A stretch of 64,000 nucleotides of DNA, taken from Acinetobacter cumulans. Lineage in GTDB: Bacteria > Pseudomonadota > Gammaproteobacteria > Pseudomonadales > Moraxellaceae. Of this stretch, positions 1-8,161 are shown piece by piece. The first letter of the stretch is position 1, and the number at the start of each line of letters is the position of its first letter. Location of the stretch: positions 186,001-250,000 of the forward strand of contig NZ_CP035934.2 in the NCBI RefSeq assembly GCF_003024525.3, given 5' to 3'. The notes under the pieces are model-generated. The model saw nothing but the letters and a program-made list of their open reading frames with translations. It had not been told where the DNA came from and ran no database searches. Both the position numbers and the translations under genes were made by a program.

Positions 1-1
1 T

Positions 2-463
2 GATGATGTTGCGATCACGGTCTTAGTGGGTGAGTTTTTAAAGACCAAGTCGCCTGTGGCGGTACATACAGAGCTTTTGGGTGTCGATTTAGAAGCCAAA
101 GACAATAGCCGCACACGTTTGCCATTAAATCCAAAATTTGAATATGGCTTTATGGCTTTGGAAGGCACGGCACACATTAATGGTCATGAATTAACTGCAG
201 ACAACATGGTGGTGCTTGAGCCAGGTCTAGAACATGTGGATATTGAAATTCATGCCAACAGCCGTGTGTTGCTATTGGGCGGCGAACCGTTTGAATCACC
301 TATTCTACTGTGGTGGAATTTTGTTGGTCGTACCCAAGAAGAGCTGTGCCTTGCACGTGAACAATGGATAAATGCCGATGCTCGTTTTGGCACAATTCCA
401 GACTATGAAGGCCCACGTCTCGAAGCACCTGTCTTCCCAGATAAAATGCGTGCTTCAAAATAA
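2..463 (+). CDS. Pirin family protein, C-terminal part (cut by window start)
   Basis: The frame is open to the left edge, so only the last ~153 residues are visible and the true start lies outside. The visible part matches the C-terminal cupin of pirins: a VGEF-K-SPV segment, a section on ligand-free hydrophobic strands, and the ending with FESPILLWWNFVGRTQEE typical of the family. Pirins are cupins; some have quercetinase activity, and the catalytic metal site is in the N-terminal half, which is not visible here. A second, longer pirin-like gene lies at 42073-43071. The function in this strain is not deducible. Confidence 0.85.
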   Translation, partial: DDVAITVLVGEFLKTKSPVAVHTELLGVDLEAKDNSRTRLPLNPKFEYGFMALEGTAHINGHELTADNMVVLEPGLEHVDIEIHANSRVLLLGGEPFESPILLWWNFVGRTQEELCLAREQWINADARFGTIPDYEGPRLEAPVFPDKMRASK

Positions 464-539
464 TGAATTGATTGTGTTGAGGTTCAGCTTATAGGCTGAA
501 CCTTTCGCTTTGTACAAATAAAACAGCTGGAGAATAACA

Positions 540-938
540 ATGGGATTAATTGCGAGCGCCAAAGTTCAGACTTTAACAGCACCATGGGCTGGTCAAATTA
601 CAAGTACTCAACATACTTTACTCACAGATAAGCCAGAATCTTTTGGTGGTGGCGACACGGGCTTGGCGCCCTATGATTTTATTTGTAGTGGCCTTATTTC
701 ATGCACCATGATTACCTTACGTATGTATGCACAGCATAAGGGATTGGAGCTTGGAGAGTTTAGTGTCGAAGCTGAGTTTCATGCCAATAAAGAAGGCAAG
801 GAATGGATTGAACGTAAATTGCATTTTCAAACACCATTGAGTGAAGAGTTACAGCAAAAAGTATTGGCCATTAGCTCGAAAACGCCTGTAACCAAAACTT
901 TACTGCGTAGTGTAGATATCAACACCGTATTGCTTTAA
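540..938 (+). CDS. OsmC/Ohr-like family protein, second cysteine missing
   Basis: The 132-residue protein has the OsmC fold signature: a GGGDTGLAPYDF segment (36-47) and the helix with Cys55 in LISCTMITLRMYA. OsmC and Ohr proteins are thiol peroxidases acting on organic hydroperoxides with two cysteines. The second is normally in a CPVxKTL motif; here that position is Thr115 (KTPVTKTL), so classical two-cysteine chemistry is unlikely. Cys49 lies close to Cys55. A ribosome site (CTGGAG) precedes the ATG. It is codirectional with the pirin and glutathione transferase genes. It is better called OsmC-like than a proven peroxidase. Confidence 0.85.
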   Translation: MGLIASAKVQTLTAPWAGQITSTQHTLLTDKPESFGGGDTGLAPYDFICSGLISCTMITLRMYAQHKGLELGEFSVEAEFHANKEGKEWIERKLHFQTPLSEELQQKVLAISSKTPVTKTLLRSVDINTVLL

Positions 939-1035
939 GCTGGAAGGCGGGTAAAAGACTGGTATTTGCACCCAATGTGCGTGCAACCAGTTTTCGGCTT
1001 TAAATAACAATAAAAATGAGAGAGGAGTAAGTGAA

Positions 1036-1698
1036 ATGTTGAGGCTGCATCATTTAGAAAAATCACGTTCATTTCGGATTTTGTGGGCTTTGGAAGAGCT
1101 GAATCTCGACTATCAAGTAAAATATTATCCTCGGCAGGCCGATTACTCAGGCTCACCTGAATTAAAAAAAATCCATCCTTTGGGAAAAGCACCAGTGCTA
1201 GAGCACGATGGCGTGGTGATTGCGGAATCCGCTGTCATTTTAGAGCATGTGCAAGCGCAGTTTGATACAGCCTCAAATTTCAAGCCTACAGAACTTAACG
1301 CACAGCAACAGTACCGTTATTGGATGCACTATGCAGAAGGCTCACTGATGCCTTTATTGGTGATGACCTTGGTGATGGAAAAAATGCCGACGCATGTACC
1401 TTGGCCGATTCGACCAATTGCCAAGAAAATTGGCGAAGGGGTGAAAGCCGGTTTTGTGGGGGCACGTTTGCCTGCACATATTGAATTTATGGAACAGCAC
1501 TTAGCACAACATGATTATTTTGCAGATGATTTTAGCTTTGCCGATATTCAAATGAGCTTTCCGCTGATTGCATTACAAGAGCGGACAGGGCGAAGTTATC
1601 CGCAAATTCAAGCCTATGTTGAGCGCTTAAAACAGCGCCCAGCGTATCAGCGTGCACTGCAAAAAGAACGTGCTTTAGAGCAATCAGGCAAGCTTTAA
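1036..1698 (+). CDS. Glutathione S-transferase family protein
   Basis: 220 residues, the usual length for a cytosolic GST. The N-terminal thioredoxin-like domain (about 1-80) contains LEKSRSFRILWALEEL, where Ser9 or Ser11 could be the glutathione-activating residue, the cis-proline loop HPLGKAPVLEHDG, and the ESAVILEH glutathione-contact motif. An all-helical C-terminal domain follows. A good ribosome site (GAGGAG) lies before the ATG. A strong terminator follows. The electrophilic substrate cannot be read from sequence. Confidence 0.9.
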   Translation: MLRLHHLEKSRSFRILWALEELNLDYQVKYYPRQADYSGSPELKKIHPLGKAPVLEHDGVVIAESAVILEHVQAQFDTASNFKPTELNAQQQYRYWMHYAEGSLMPLLVMTLVMEKMPTHVPWPIRPIAKKIGEGVKAGFVGARLPAHIEFMEQHLAQHDYFADDFSFADIQMSFPLIALQERTGRSYPQIQAYVERLKQRPAYQRALQKERALEQSGKL

Positions 1699-1716
1699 CT
1701 GTAGATATTTAGAAAT

Positions 1717-1744
1717 AAAAAACGGGCGATCTGCCCGTTTTTTT
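1717..1744 (+). terminator. Rho-independent terminator after the GST gene
   Basis: Arms AACGGGC (1721-1727) and GCCCGTT (1733-1739) with a 5-base loop, followed by a T run and preceded by an A run, so it can work in both directions. It lies between the GST gene and the convergent phoR. Confidence 0.9.
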
Positions 1745-1781
1745 ATGTTGAGATCTGCCCGTGTTATACGATGCCGAAAGA

Positions 1782-3140
1782 TTAAGAAACGTGATAAAGA
1801 CGTTCTTTGGGAAACACCACTTTAAATATTGAACCTTGGTTTTCTTTAGATTCAATTTCGAGGTAGGCCTGATGTTGCATCAGTACGTGTTTTACAATCG
1901 CTAAGCCTAATCCTGTGCCACCACTTTGACGGCTACGTGCACTGTCGACGCGATAGAAACGTTCAGTCAAACGTGGTAAGTGTTTAGGGTCAATCCCGAT
2001 ACCCGTATCTTCCACTGTAAAATAACCATGCTCACCATCATCATGCCAGCCCATAGTCACCGTACCGCCTTTTGGAGTGTACTTAATGGCGTTGGTAATG
2101 AGGTTGCTAAAGGCGCTGGCCAGTTCACTGTCGGAGCCGATCAAGTCGCAGTGGCTATCGATGTCTAAATTGAGTGTATGGCCATAATCGACGTTATACG
2201 CATGCGCATCATCATACAGCTGGCTCATTAAGCTTGGCATTTCAATAATCTGATTTTTAGCAATTTTCTTTTCGTTTTCTAAACGTGATAACAGCAGTAA
2301 ATCATTGACCAACGCATTCATACGACGGGTTTGTGCCTGCATTAAATCTAAGGCACGTTTCCAACGCGGATTTAAATCTTCTTGATCATTAAAGGTTTCG
2401 ATATAGCCACTGAGCACTGTGAGGGGAGTTCGTAGCTCGTGGGAAATATTGTCGACAAAGTCTTTACGCATTTGTTCAAGATTGTGCATACGGGTGACGT
2501 CATAGGCCACCAGTAAACGACTTTCCCCACCAAAGCGGGTGAGTTTGACTTGCACATAATGGTCTTCGAGTACCGAAGATTTCATTTTTAGACCGTCGGG
2601 TGCCAAGTCCAAATTATTAAAATATTCAATAAAGCTAGGCTGGCGCAAAATAGTCAAAATATTGCGACCACGGTCGAGTCCTTGAATGCCCAATAGTTTT
2701 TCGGCTGCGGGATTCCACCATTCAATTTGGTGCATTTCATCAATTAACACCACCGCTTCAGCTAAAGCGACCAAAGATGATTGTGCACGATCAATCAAGC
2801 CCACCATTTCGGCTTGTACAATCCGTTCTTGGCGCTGTGCTCGATAGACATTAAACAACAATGCACCCCAAATTCCATGAAGGTTTGGAGGCACATCGTA
2901 TGGACGGTTTGAAATCCAGTCATTGACTAAATATAAGGAACGCATTTGCTGGGCAAAAAACAGTGCAAATGCGAGCGAAATACAAATCCAAAAATATCCG
3001 ATGCCAAAGCCAATCAAGGCTGCAATAAGCAGAAAAAATGCCAGCAAGCGCATGTCTTGCTTGGCAAATGTCCAGAGGCTGCTATAGCGAAACGCTTTGT
3101 GTTCTTGAGCAAGCTCTGGGACCGGGTAGGGTTCGTACAT
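1782..3140 (-). CDS. phoR: Phosphate regulon sensor histidine kinase PhoR
   Basis: 452 residues. Two hydrophobic stretches (about 31-64) anchor it in the inner membrane. There is almost no periplasmic loop, as in other PhoR proteins, which sense through the Pst transporter and PhoU. A PAS domain (about 115-215) follows, then the HisKA motif with His234 in NISHELRTPL, and an HATPase domain with the N box (SNLITNAIKYTPKGG) and G boxes (DTGIGI, GGTGLGLAIVKHVL). It autophosphorylates and transfers phosphate to PhoB. It starts 9 bases after phoB ends, so the pair is an operon. No pst genes lie in the window. Confidence 0.95.
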   Translation of the reverse strand: MYEPYPVPELAQEHKAFRYSSLWTFAKQDMRLLAFFLLIAALIGFGIGYFWICISLAFALFFAQQMRSLYLVNDWISNRPYDVPPNLHGIWGALLFNVYRAQRQERIVQAEMVGLIDRAQSSLVALAEAVVLIDEMHQIEWWNPAAEKLLGIQGLDRGRNILTILRQPSFIEYFNNLDLAPDGLKMKSSVLEDHYVQVKLTRFGGESRLLVAYDVTRMHNLEQMRKDFVDNISHELRTPLTVLSGYIETFNDQEDLNPRWKRALDLMQAQTRRMNALVNDLLLLSRLENEKKIAKNQIIEMPSLMSQLYDDAHAYNVDYGHTLNLDIDSHCDLIGSDSELASAFSNLITNAIKYTPKGGTVTMGWHDDGEHGYFTVEDTGIGIDPKHLPRLTERFYRVDSARSRQSGGTGLGLAIVKHVLMQHQAYLEIESKENQGSIFKVVFPKERLYHVS

Positions 3141-3149
3141 ATATTTTAA

Positions 3150-3860
3150 TTAACCTAAAACAGCATCCGCACGGGTAGAAAAACGGTAGCCTGTGCCACG
3201 GACAGTTTGTACAAAACGGTCTGCATTGTACGGTTCAAGCACTTTACGTAAACGGCGAATATGAACATCAATGGTGCGGTCTTCAATATACACATTTCCG
3301 CCCCAAACTTGGTCTAAAAGTTGAGCACGGGTATAGGCGCGCTCTGGATGAGTCATGAAAAATGCCAATAAGCGGTATTCAGTTGGGCCCATTTCTAAAA
3401 TATTATTGCCAAAGCTTACACGCTGGCTCATTGGGTCTAATAATAAACCATTGGCATCAATGGTTTTTTCGCCACCTAAAGCATTCGAGCGACGCAGTAC
3501 TGCTTTAATGCGTGAGACCAATTCACGCGTTGAAAATGGTTTGGTCATGTAATCGTCTGCACCTGCATCGAGACCTTGAACTTTATGGTCTTCTTCACTG
3601 CGTGCAGTGAGCATAATCACTGGAATTTCAGAGAGGTTTTCATCTCGTTTTAAGCGACGACATAAGTCGACACCGCTGACACCGCCAGGCATCATCCAAT
3701 CCAAAAGAATCAGTGCAGGACGTTGGTCAACAATCATCTGATGCGCTTGACGGGCATCTTCAGCTTGTTGACATTGAAAACCTGCCATATCCAAAGAGGT
3801 ATGGATCATTTCCCGAATTGGGAGCTCATCATCAACAATTAAAATGTAGTCATCTTTCAC
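3150..3860 (-). CDS. phoB: Phosphate regulon response regulator PhoB
   Basis: 236 residues, an OmpR/PhoB-type regulator. The receiver domain has the acidic pair Asp10-Asp11, the phospho-acceptor Asp54 in [11 protein letters not shown], and Lys107 in MTKPFS. The C-terminal winged helix (about 135-230) ends with the DNA-recognition and wing segment [13 protein letters not shown]...[12 protein letters not shown]. It activates phosphate-starvation genes when phosphorylated by PhoR, encoded just downstream. Two CTGTCAT half-sites upstream suggest autoregulation. Confidence 0.96.
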   Translation of the reverse strand: MKDDYILIVDDELPIREMIHTSLDMAGFQCQQAEDARQAHQMIVDQRPALILLDWMMPGGVSGVDLCRRLKRDENLSEIPVIMLTARSEEDHKVQGLDAGADDYMTKPFSTRELVSRIKAVLRRSNALGGEKTIDANGLLLDPMSQRVSFGNNILEMGPTEYRLLAFFMTHPERAYTRAQLLDQVWGGNVYIEDRTIDVHIRRLRKVLEPYNADRFVQTVRGTGYRFSTRADAVLG

Positions 3861-3909
3861 AGCGCAATACCCTATTTCATGTGTGTTAACGGCTGACCGT
3901 CTTATATTT

Positions 3910-3943
3910 ATGACAGGCTTATTACAAAGATTAATTATGACAG
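3910..3943 (-). promoter_or_regulatory. Putative Pho box region upstream of phoB
   Basis: On the minus strand the exact heptamer CTGTCAT, the PhoB half-site consensus, occurs twice (3943-3937 and 3916-3910), 50-83 bases upstream of the phoB start. The copies are 27 bases apart rather than the canonical 11, with an imperfect copy (CTTTGTA) between them. Autoregulation is an inference. Confidence 0.5.
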
Positions 3944-4079
3944 TATCATTGCAGAAAAGCCCAAAATGCTGGTTTTTGCAAAGAATTGTGACAATTTTCT
4001 ATACAATTTTGCTAGATTTCACGCGATGTAGGAAGCAATTGTTCCCCTAGAAATGGGGGCTGTACATCACATGAATATT

Positions 4080-4796
4080 TTAAATATCAATGGATTCAGA
4101 GTTATTTTCTTCTGTGTCAGTAGAAAAAGTATCGAATAAAGATAAAAACACAATGCTGCAAGATGATAAAACTTGTTCCATCGATTGTTTAAAGCCACTC
4201 ATGACCCAGCGAATGGCAATTTGTGTGACATAACCATTTAAGCCTGAAGCCACTAAGGAAATTTCGTCCTCAGTTTTTTTAATATGTGGCATGCTCAGCA
4301 TGACAAAGGCTTGAATCATTTGGTCAAAGCGCGCCATGGTTTCATGAATGGTGGCTTGGTTGTGGAGTTCTTGCACCAACATGGCGTCGATATAAATAAT
4401 ACGTGCCATACGTGGATCATTTTTGAGTGTAGTTAATAGTGCAGTCAGTCCAGATTCGATCATTTTTTTGGGATCAGCGGAGGCCTGAACAATCGCTTGC
4501 ATAACGTTTTGTTGTAGTTGATCGATCAATTGTAAAAAAATAGTTTGAAATAGATTTTCACTTTTTTTAAATGACTCATAAAAATAGCGTTCAGTCAGCT
4601 TGGCTTCATTACAAATGTCTTTTACCGTCACTGAAAAAAAGCCCTGTGTACCATAGGCTTCAATTCCAGCTTCAATCAGTTTTTCACGGCGCTGTTGCTT
4701 GCGTTCGGATAAGGATAGACCTTTAAATTGACGTTCTTTGGTCTTTTTTATGGTTGGTGTTGCTACCCGCTTTTCTGTTTCAGTCATCGGCCACAT
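4080..4796 (-). CDS. TetR/AcrR family transcriptional regulator
   Basis: 238 residues. The N-terminal helix-turn-helix (about 35-85) is clear: RREKLIEAGIEAYGTQGFFSVTVKDICNEAKLTERYFYESFKKSENLF. The rest is an all-helical ligand domain of unknown specificity. The first 30 residues are a Lys/Arg-rich tail, and an internal ATG at 4787 is an alternative start. The gene is divergent from a short-chain dehydrogenase. A perfect inverted repeat overlapping that gene's promoter is the likely operator, so this protein probably represses the dehydrogenase until an unknown lipid- or alcohol-like ligand binds. Confidence 0.9.
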   Translation of the reverse strand: MWPMTETEKRVATPTIKKTKERQFKGLSLSERKQQRREKLIEAGIEAYGTQGFFSVTVKDICNEAKLTERYFYESFKKSENLFQTIFLQLIDQLQQNVMQAIVQASADPKKMIESGLTALLTTLKNDPRMARIIYIDAMLVQELHNQATIHETMARFDQMIQAFVMLSMPHIKKTEDEISLVASGLNGYVTQIAIRWVMSGFKQSMEQVLSSCSIVFLSLFDTFSTDTEENNSESIDI

Positions 4797-4900
4797 GCGC
4801 CCATTTTCAATCTATTCTGGCGCTATCTTAACAACAAATTGGCATTTGACCTATGGTCTGGTGTTTACAATCTGAATGTCTATCGCGTCCCAATATGATA

Positions 4901-4929
4901 TTGACAATATAAATTGTCAAAACTATATT
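4901..4929 (+). promoter_or_regulatory. Sigma-70 promoter with overlapping TetR-type operator
   Basis: A -35 TTGACA (4901-4906) and a -10 TATATT (4924-4929) are separated by 17 bp. A perfect inverted repeat with arms TTGACAAT and ATTGTCAA around ATAA (4901-4920) covers the -35 box and most of the spacer. This is the expected place for repression by the divergent TetR protein. It drives the dehydrogenase gene with a leader of about 70 bases. Confidence 0.75.
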
Positions 4930-5007
4930 GAATTTAAATTGGTACAGATCAGGCCATTCGGCCCATCATGTTATTCGTTTGCGCATGCACGAAAAAAAGG
5001 ACAACAC

Positions 5008-5844
5008 ATGAAAAATTTTAAAAACAAAGTGGCAGCAATTACAGGCGCAGGTTCTGGTATTGGGCAACAACTGGCAGTTTTATTGGCAAAGCAGGGCTGT
5101 CATCTTTCATTAAGTGATGTGAATGAGCAAGGCTTGGCAACAACACTTGAATTAATTAAAGACAGCAATGTGCGTGTAACCACCAAAAAAGTGAATGTGG
5201 CTAAACTGGATGAAGTTCGTGCTTGGGCACAAGACACCGTGCAAAATCATGGGTCAGTCAACATGATTTTTAACAATGCAGGCGTGGCTTTAGGCTCGAC
5301 CGTTGAAGGCGCGAGTTATGAAGAACTTGAATGGATTGTTGATATTAACTTTTGGGGCGTTGTGTATGGCACTAAAGAATTTTTACCGCTCATCAAAAAA
5401 ACCGGTGATGGTCACATCATTAATATTTCAAGCTTGTTTGGCTTAACAGCACAACCGACGCAATCGGCATATAACGCAACTAAATTTGCAGTGCGTGGTT
5501 TTACTGAGTCATTGCGTCAAGAGTTGGATATGGAAAACAGTGGCGTGAGCGCGTTGTGTGTACATCCAGGGGGTATTCGTACCAATATCGCCAATGCAGC
5601 CAAGATGAATGACAGCTTGAAGAGCTTGGGCATGAACCCTGAAAAGTCTGCAAAATCTTTTAATAAATTATTGCGTTGCCCACCTGAAGAAGCTGCGCGT
5701 CAAATTTTAGAAGCGGTGCAAAAAGACAAACGTCGTTTATTGATTGGTAACGATGCAAAAACATTAGATTTAATTCAACGTATTTTACCAACGGGATACC
5801 AAAAAATTACCGCTTTGGCGACCAAAATAGGCAAGGGTAAATAA
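5008..5844 (+). CDS. Short-chain dehydrogenase/reductase (SDR)
   Basis: 278 residues from the ATG at 5008, which has a good ribosome site (AAAAGGACA). The frame is open further upstream, but that segment contains the promoter and operator. The Rossmann signature TGAGSGIG is at residues ~13-20, NNAG at ~88-91, and the catalytic triad is Ser in NISSLFG with YNATK (Tyr-x-x-x-Lys). It is a classical NAD(P)-dependent SDR of unknown substrate. Acinetobacter genes of this type are often near hydroxylases for hydrophobic compounds, but no such partner lies here. Expression is probably controlled by the divergent TetR gene. Confidence 0.92.
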   Translation: MKNFKNKVAAITGAGSGIGQQLAVLLAKQGCHLSLSDVNEQGLATTLELIKDSNVRVTTKKVNVAKLDEVRAWAQDTVQNHGSVNMIFNNAGVALGSTVEGASYEELEWIVDINFWGVVYGTKEFLPLIKKTGDGHIINISSLFGLTAQPTQSAYNATKFAVRGFTESLRQELDMENSGVSALCVHPGGIRTNIANAAKMNDSLKSLGMNPEKSAKSFNKLLRCPPEEAARQILEAVQKDKRRLLIGNDAKTLDLIQRILPTGYQKITALATKIGKGK

Positions 5845-5869
5845 GCCCAGTTTTCAGTCTATGTTGTAT

Positions 5870-5895
5870 AAAAGCCCTGCAATTGCAGGGCTTTT
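5870..5895 (+). terminator. Rho-independent terminator after the SDR gene
   Basis: A perfect palindrome with arms AAAAGCCCTGC and GCAGGGCTTTT around AATT, followed by TGAGTTTTT. Confidence 0.88.
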
Positions 5896-5970
5896 GAGTT
5901 TTTAAAGAGGGCATAAATGTAGCCACTTTCGCAGTACAGGAATTTAGTTATCTGAAATCGAGTATAAGAA

Positions 5971-5986
5971 TGTCAAAAAATTGACA
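5971..5986. promoter_or_regulatory. Crp/Fnr-type palindrome upstream of the TauD-like gene
   Basis: Arms TGTCAA and TTGACA around AAAA form TGTCA-N6-TGACA, the 16-bp geometry of Crp/Fnr-family sites. It lies about 80 bases before the dioxygenase ATG and just after a possible -10 hexamer (TATAAG, 5963-5968). A Crp/Fnr-family gene is the next gene but one, so it may be the target of that protein. This is an inference from layout. Confidence 0.45.
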
Positions 5987-6063
5987 GATTGGAATAAGCA
6001 AACTGTTCATGATGAGTTCACAGACAAGCAGTCTTAACAATTTTAATAAATGAGGAACTGATC

Positions 6064-7005
6064 ATGGGCTACCAATTTCAACACATTCAAGTTAAACCCA
6101 TTAATGGGCGTATAGGTGCGGTGATTGAAGGCGTGACACTTTCGGCTGATCTTGAAGATGCCGTTGTTCACGAAATTAATCAGGCTTTACTGCAACATAA
6201 AGCGATTTTCTTTAAAGGCCAACAGCATTTAGATGACGCGTCACAAGAAGCATTTGCAGCGCGTTTGGGGACGCCACTCAATCATCCGACTGTGCCCGTG
6301 AAAGATGGTTCTGCACATATTTTAGAAATTGATTCACGTGGTGCACGTGCCGATGCATGGCATACAGACATCAGCTTTATTGAAGCTTATCCAAAAGCAT
6401 CAATTTTACGTAGTGTGGTCGCACCTGAAGTGGGTGGCAATACGGTATGGGCCAATACATCGACCGCTTATGATGATTTGCCAGCAGAGCTGAAAATTTT
6501 AGCGGATAGTTTACGAACGGTGCATAGTAATAGCTATGACTATGCAGCAAAAGCCAGCATTCCACCAGAAGTACTGGCACGTTATAAAAACTATTTCAAT
6601 TCGACAGAATATGAAACAGAGCACCCTTTGGTACGTGTACATCCTGAAACAGGTGAAAAAACCCTATTGCTAGGCAGTTTCTTTAAAAACTTTGTTGGCT
6701 ATAGTTCGTCTGAATCGCGCCGTTTATATGATTTGTTCCAAAGCTATGTGGAAAAATTAGAAAATATTGTGAGTTGGCGTTGGGATGCAGGTGATATTGC
6801 CATTTGGGATAACCGTGCAACACAACATCGTGCAATCAATGATTATGGCGATCAGCATCGTGTGGTGCGCCGTGTCACTTTAGAAGGGGATACGCCAGTA
6901 GGTGTAGATGGTCAGCCAAGTAAAGTGCTACGTAAAGATGTGAAAGAAGATATTTCAAATCTACGCTATAGCAGTGAAAACGGCATTTATGAAAAAGCTT
7001 CATAA
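6064..7005 (+). CDS. TauD/TfdA family Fe(II)/2-oxoglutarate dioxygenase
   Basis: 313 residues, close to the ~300 typical of the family. The iron-binding facial triad is visible: His100 and Asp102 in WHTDISF, and His255 in TQHRAIND. Arg266 or Arg270 downstream would hold 2-oxoglutarate. The family releases sulfite from taurine or other alkylsulfonates, or sulfate from alkyl sulfate esters, by hydroxylating the carbon next to sulfur. It is followed by an SsuACB-like importer, which supports a sulfur-scavenging role; the exact substrate (taurine, alkylsulfonate or sulfate ester) cannot be decided here. Confidence 0.92.
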   Translation: MGYQFQHIQVKPINGRIGAVIEGVTLSADLEDAVVHEINQALLQHKAIFFKGQQHLDDASQEAFAARLGTPLNHPTVPVKDGSAHILEIDSRGARADAWHTDISFIEAYPKASILRSVVAPEVGGNTVWANTSTAYDDLPAELKILADSLRTVHSNSYDYAAKASIPPEVLARYKNYFNSTEYETEHPLVRVHPETGEKTLLLGSFFKNFVGYSSSESRRLYDLFQSYVEKLENIVSWRWDAGDIAIWDNRATQHRAINDYGDQHRVVRRVTLEGDTPVGVDGQPSKVLRKDVKEDISNLRYSSENGIYEKAS

Positions 7006-7082
7006 ATAAAGCTGTTGTAATGTAAAACTTTGCATTTAATATGCAAAACAATACAGAATTAGTGATTCGATAAGCTTAAGTT

Positions 7083-7119
7083 ATCCATCTAATATAGAAT
7101 AAAAATATATTGGATGGAT
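7083..7119 (+). promoter_or_regulatory. Hairpin sequestering the ribosome binding site of the Crp/Fnr gene
   Basis: Fourteen-base arms (7083-7096 and 7106-7119) are complementary except at one position and enclose a 9-base loop. The 3' arm contains GGATGGA (7112-7118), the only ribosome binding site, 7 bases before the ATG at 7126. In the folded RNA this site is paired, so translation should depend on opening the hairpin. A second palindrome, TTTGCAT-N5-ATGCAAA, is at 7029-7047. Confidence 0.55.
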
Positions 7120-7125
7120 TAATTT

Positions 7126-7830
7126 ATGCTTAATTCTGATTTAAATAAAAATATTAAAAATAATGTTTTAAAAAATAATTTCAAAACATTATCTGAATAT
7201 AAAATTGATGAAATAAATCGACATTCAGTCATTAAGAAATATCAAAAAGGTGATTTGATTTTAAATAAAGAAAACTGTAAGGAATCGATTTACATTTTGC
7301 TCGATGGGATTATCCAAATTGGATATTTAAGCCCATTGGGGCGTTTTCATGCCTTTAATTATTTTTCTGAAAAAAGCCCAATGAATTTGGCAGTATGCAT
7401 TAATCAACAAGCCATCGATTATAATTTTTATGCTTTTAATCAGGTGAAAGTATTGCAAATTCCAATGTCATTTTTTGAACAAGAAATTAAAAATAACAAT
7501 AACTTAATGCATGATGCTTTGAGCATCATTAGCGTGCGCATGCAACAATTACTAGAGCAAATGAAGTTTTTGCAAGTTGCTAATTTACATCAAAAAGTAT
7601 GTAAGATCATCATTGATCTGTCGCAGCAGTATGGTACGGCGCATCGCTTAGGCACCGAAATTCAATTAAAAATATCGCAACACGATTTGGCCGATTTATT
7701 GTCTTCTTCTCGGCAAACGATTAATAAAGAAATTAAACAACTTTCTGAGCGTGGGGTGATTTTTTGGCAGTATGAAAATATTATTGTGAAAGATGATGGT
7801 TATTTAAAATCACAGGTAAATTGGATTTAG
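7126..7830 (+). CDS. Crp/Fnr family transcriptional regulator
   Basis: 234 residues. The cyclic-nucleotide-binding-like beta roll spans about 25-130 (KYQKGDLILNKENCKESIYILLDGIIQIGYLS). A long dimerisation helix follows, then a winged helix-turn-helix (about 165-225) with ISQHDLADLLSSSRQTINKEIKQLSERGVI. No Fnr-type four-cysteine set is present, and the usual cAMP-binding Arg motif is absent, so the signal is unknown. The codons are AT-richer than the neighbours. Its position inside the organosulfur island suggests it controls that island; the TGTCA-N6-TGACA site at 5971 is a candidate target. Confidence 0.88.
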   Translation: MLNSDLNKNIKNNVLKNNFKTLSEYKIDEINRHSVIKKYQKGDLILNKENCKESIYILLDGIIQIGYLSPLGRFHAFNYFSEKSPMNLAVCINQQAIDYNFYAFNQVKVLQIPMSFFEQEIKNNNNLMHDALSIISVRMQQLLEQMKFLQVANLHQKVCKIIIDLSQQYGTAHRLGTEIQLKISQHDLADLLSSSRQTINKEIKQLSERGVIFWQYENIIVKDDGYLKSQVNWI

Positions 7831-7932
7831 TTTATATTTTATAAAATAAGATATAAAAATCAATTTTAATTATTTTTTATTATTTAATAAATCGGTCATA
7901 TTAAATTCCAACTAAAACAACAGGAATTTAAA

Positions 7933-8148
7933 ATGACTATTCAATCCATTAATGTGCGTAACCAAATTAAAGGGACGATTCAAGAAATTGTAAAAGGAGA
8001 TGTCGTTTCTGAAGTCGATGTGGTGACCGCATCGGGTGTGTTTACTTCAGTAATTACCACGCGCTCTGTCGCGGAATTAGATCTTCAAGTCGGTAGCCAA
8101 GTGATTGTGCTGATTAAGTCGACCGATGTGTCACTTGCGAAACTGTAG
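7933..8148 (+). CDS. Single TOBE/Mop-domain (molbindin-like) protein
   Basis: 71 residues forming one complete TOBE/Mop unit: the start NVRNQIKGTIQEIVKGDVVSEVDV, a central TTRSVAELDLQVGSQV, and the end VLIKSTDVSLAK. Free Mop proteins assemble into hexamers that bind molybdate or tungstate; fused copies occur on ABC ATPases such as ModC. It heads the transport operon and is followed 13 bases later by the porin gene. Its role here, possibly oxyanion storage or sensing, is not established. Confidence 0.85.
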   Translation: MTIQSINVRNQIKGTIQEIVKGDVVSEVDVVTASGVFTSVITTRSVAELDLQVGSQVIVLIKSTDVSLAKL

Positions 8149-8161
8149 GTGAACATCGTTT

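Noticed and set aside
4876..5007. N-terminal extension of the SDR gene
   Set aside because: The extension covers the promoter and operator; the internal ATG at 5008 has a good ribosome site and begins the family's normal N-terminus.
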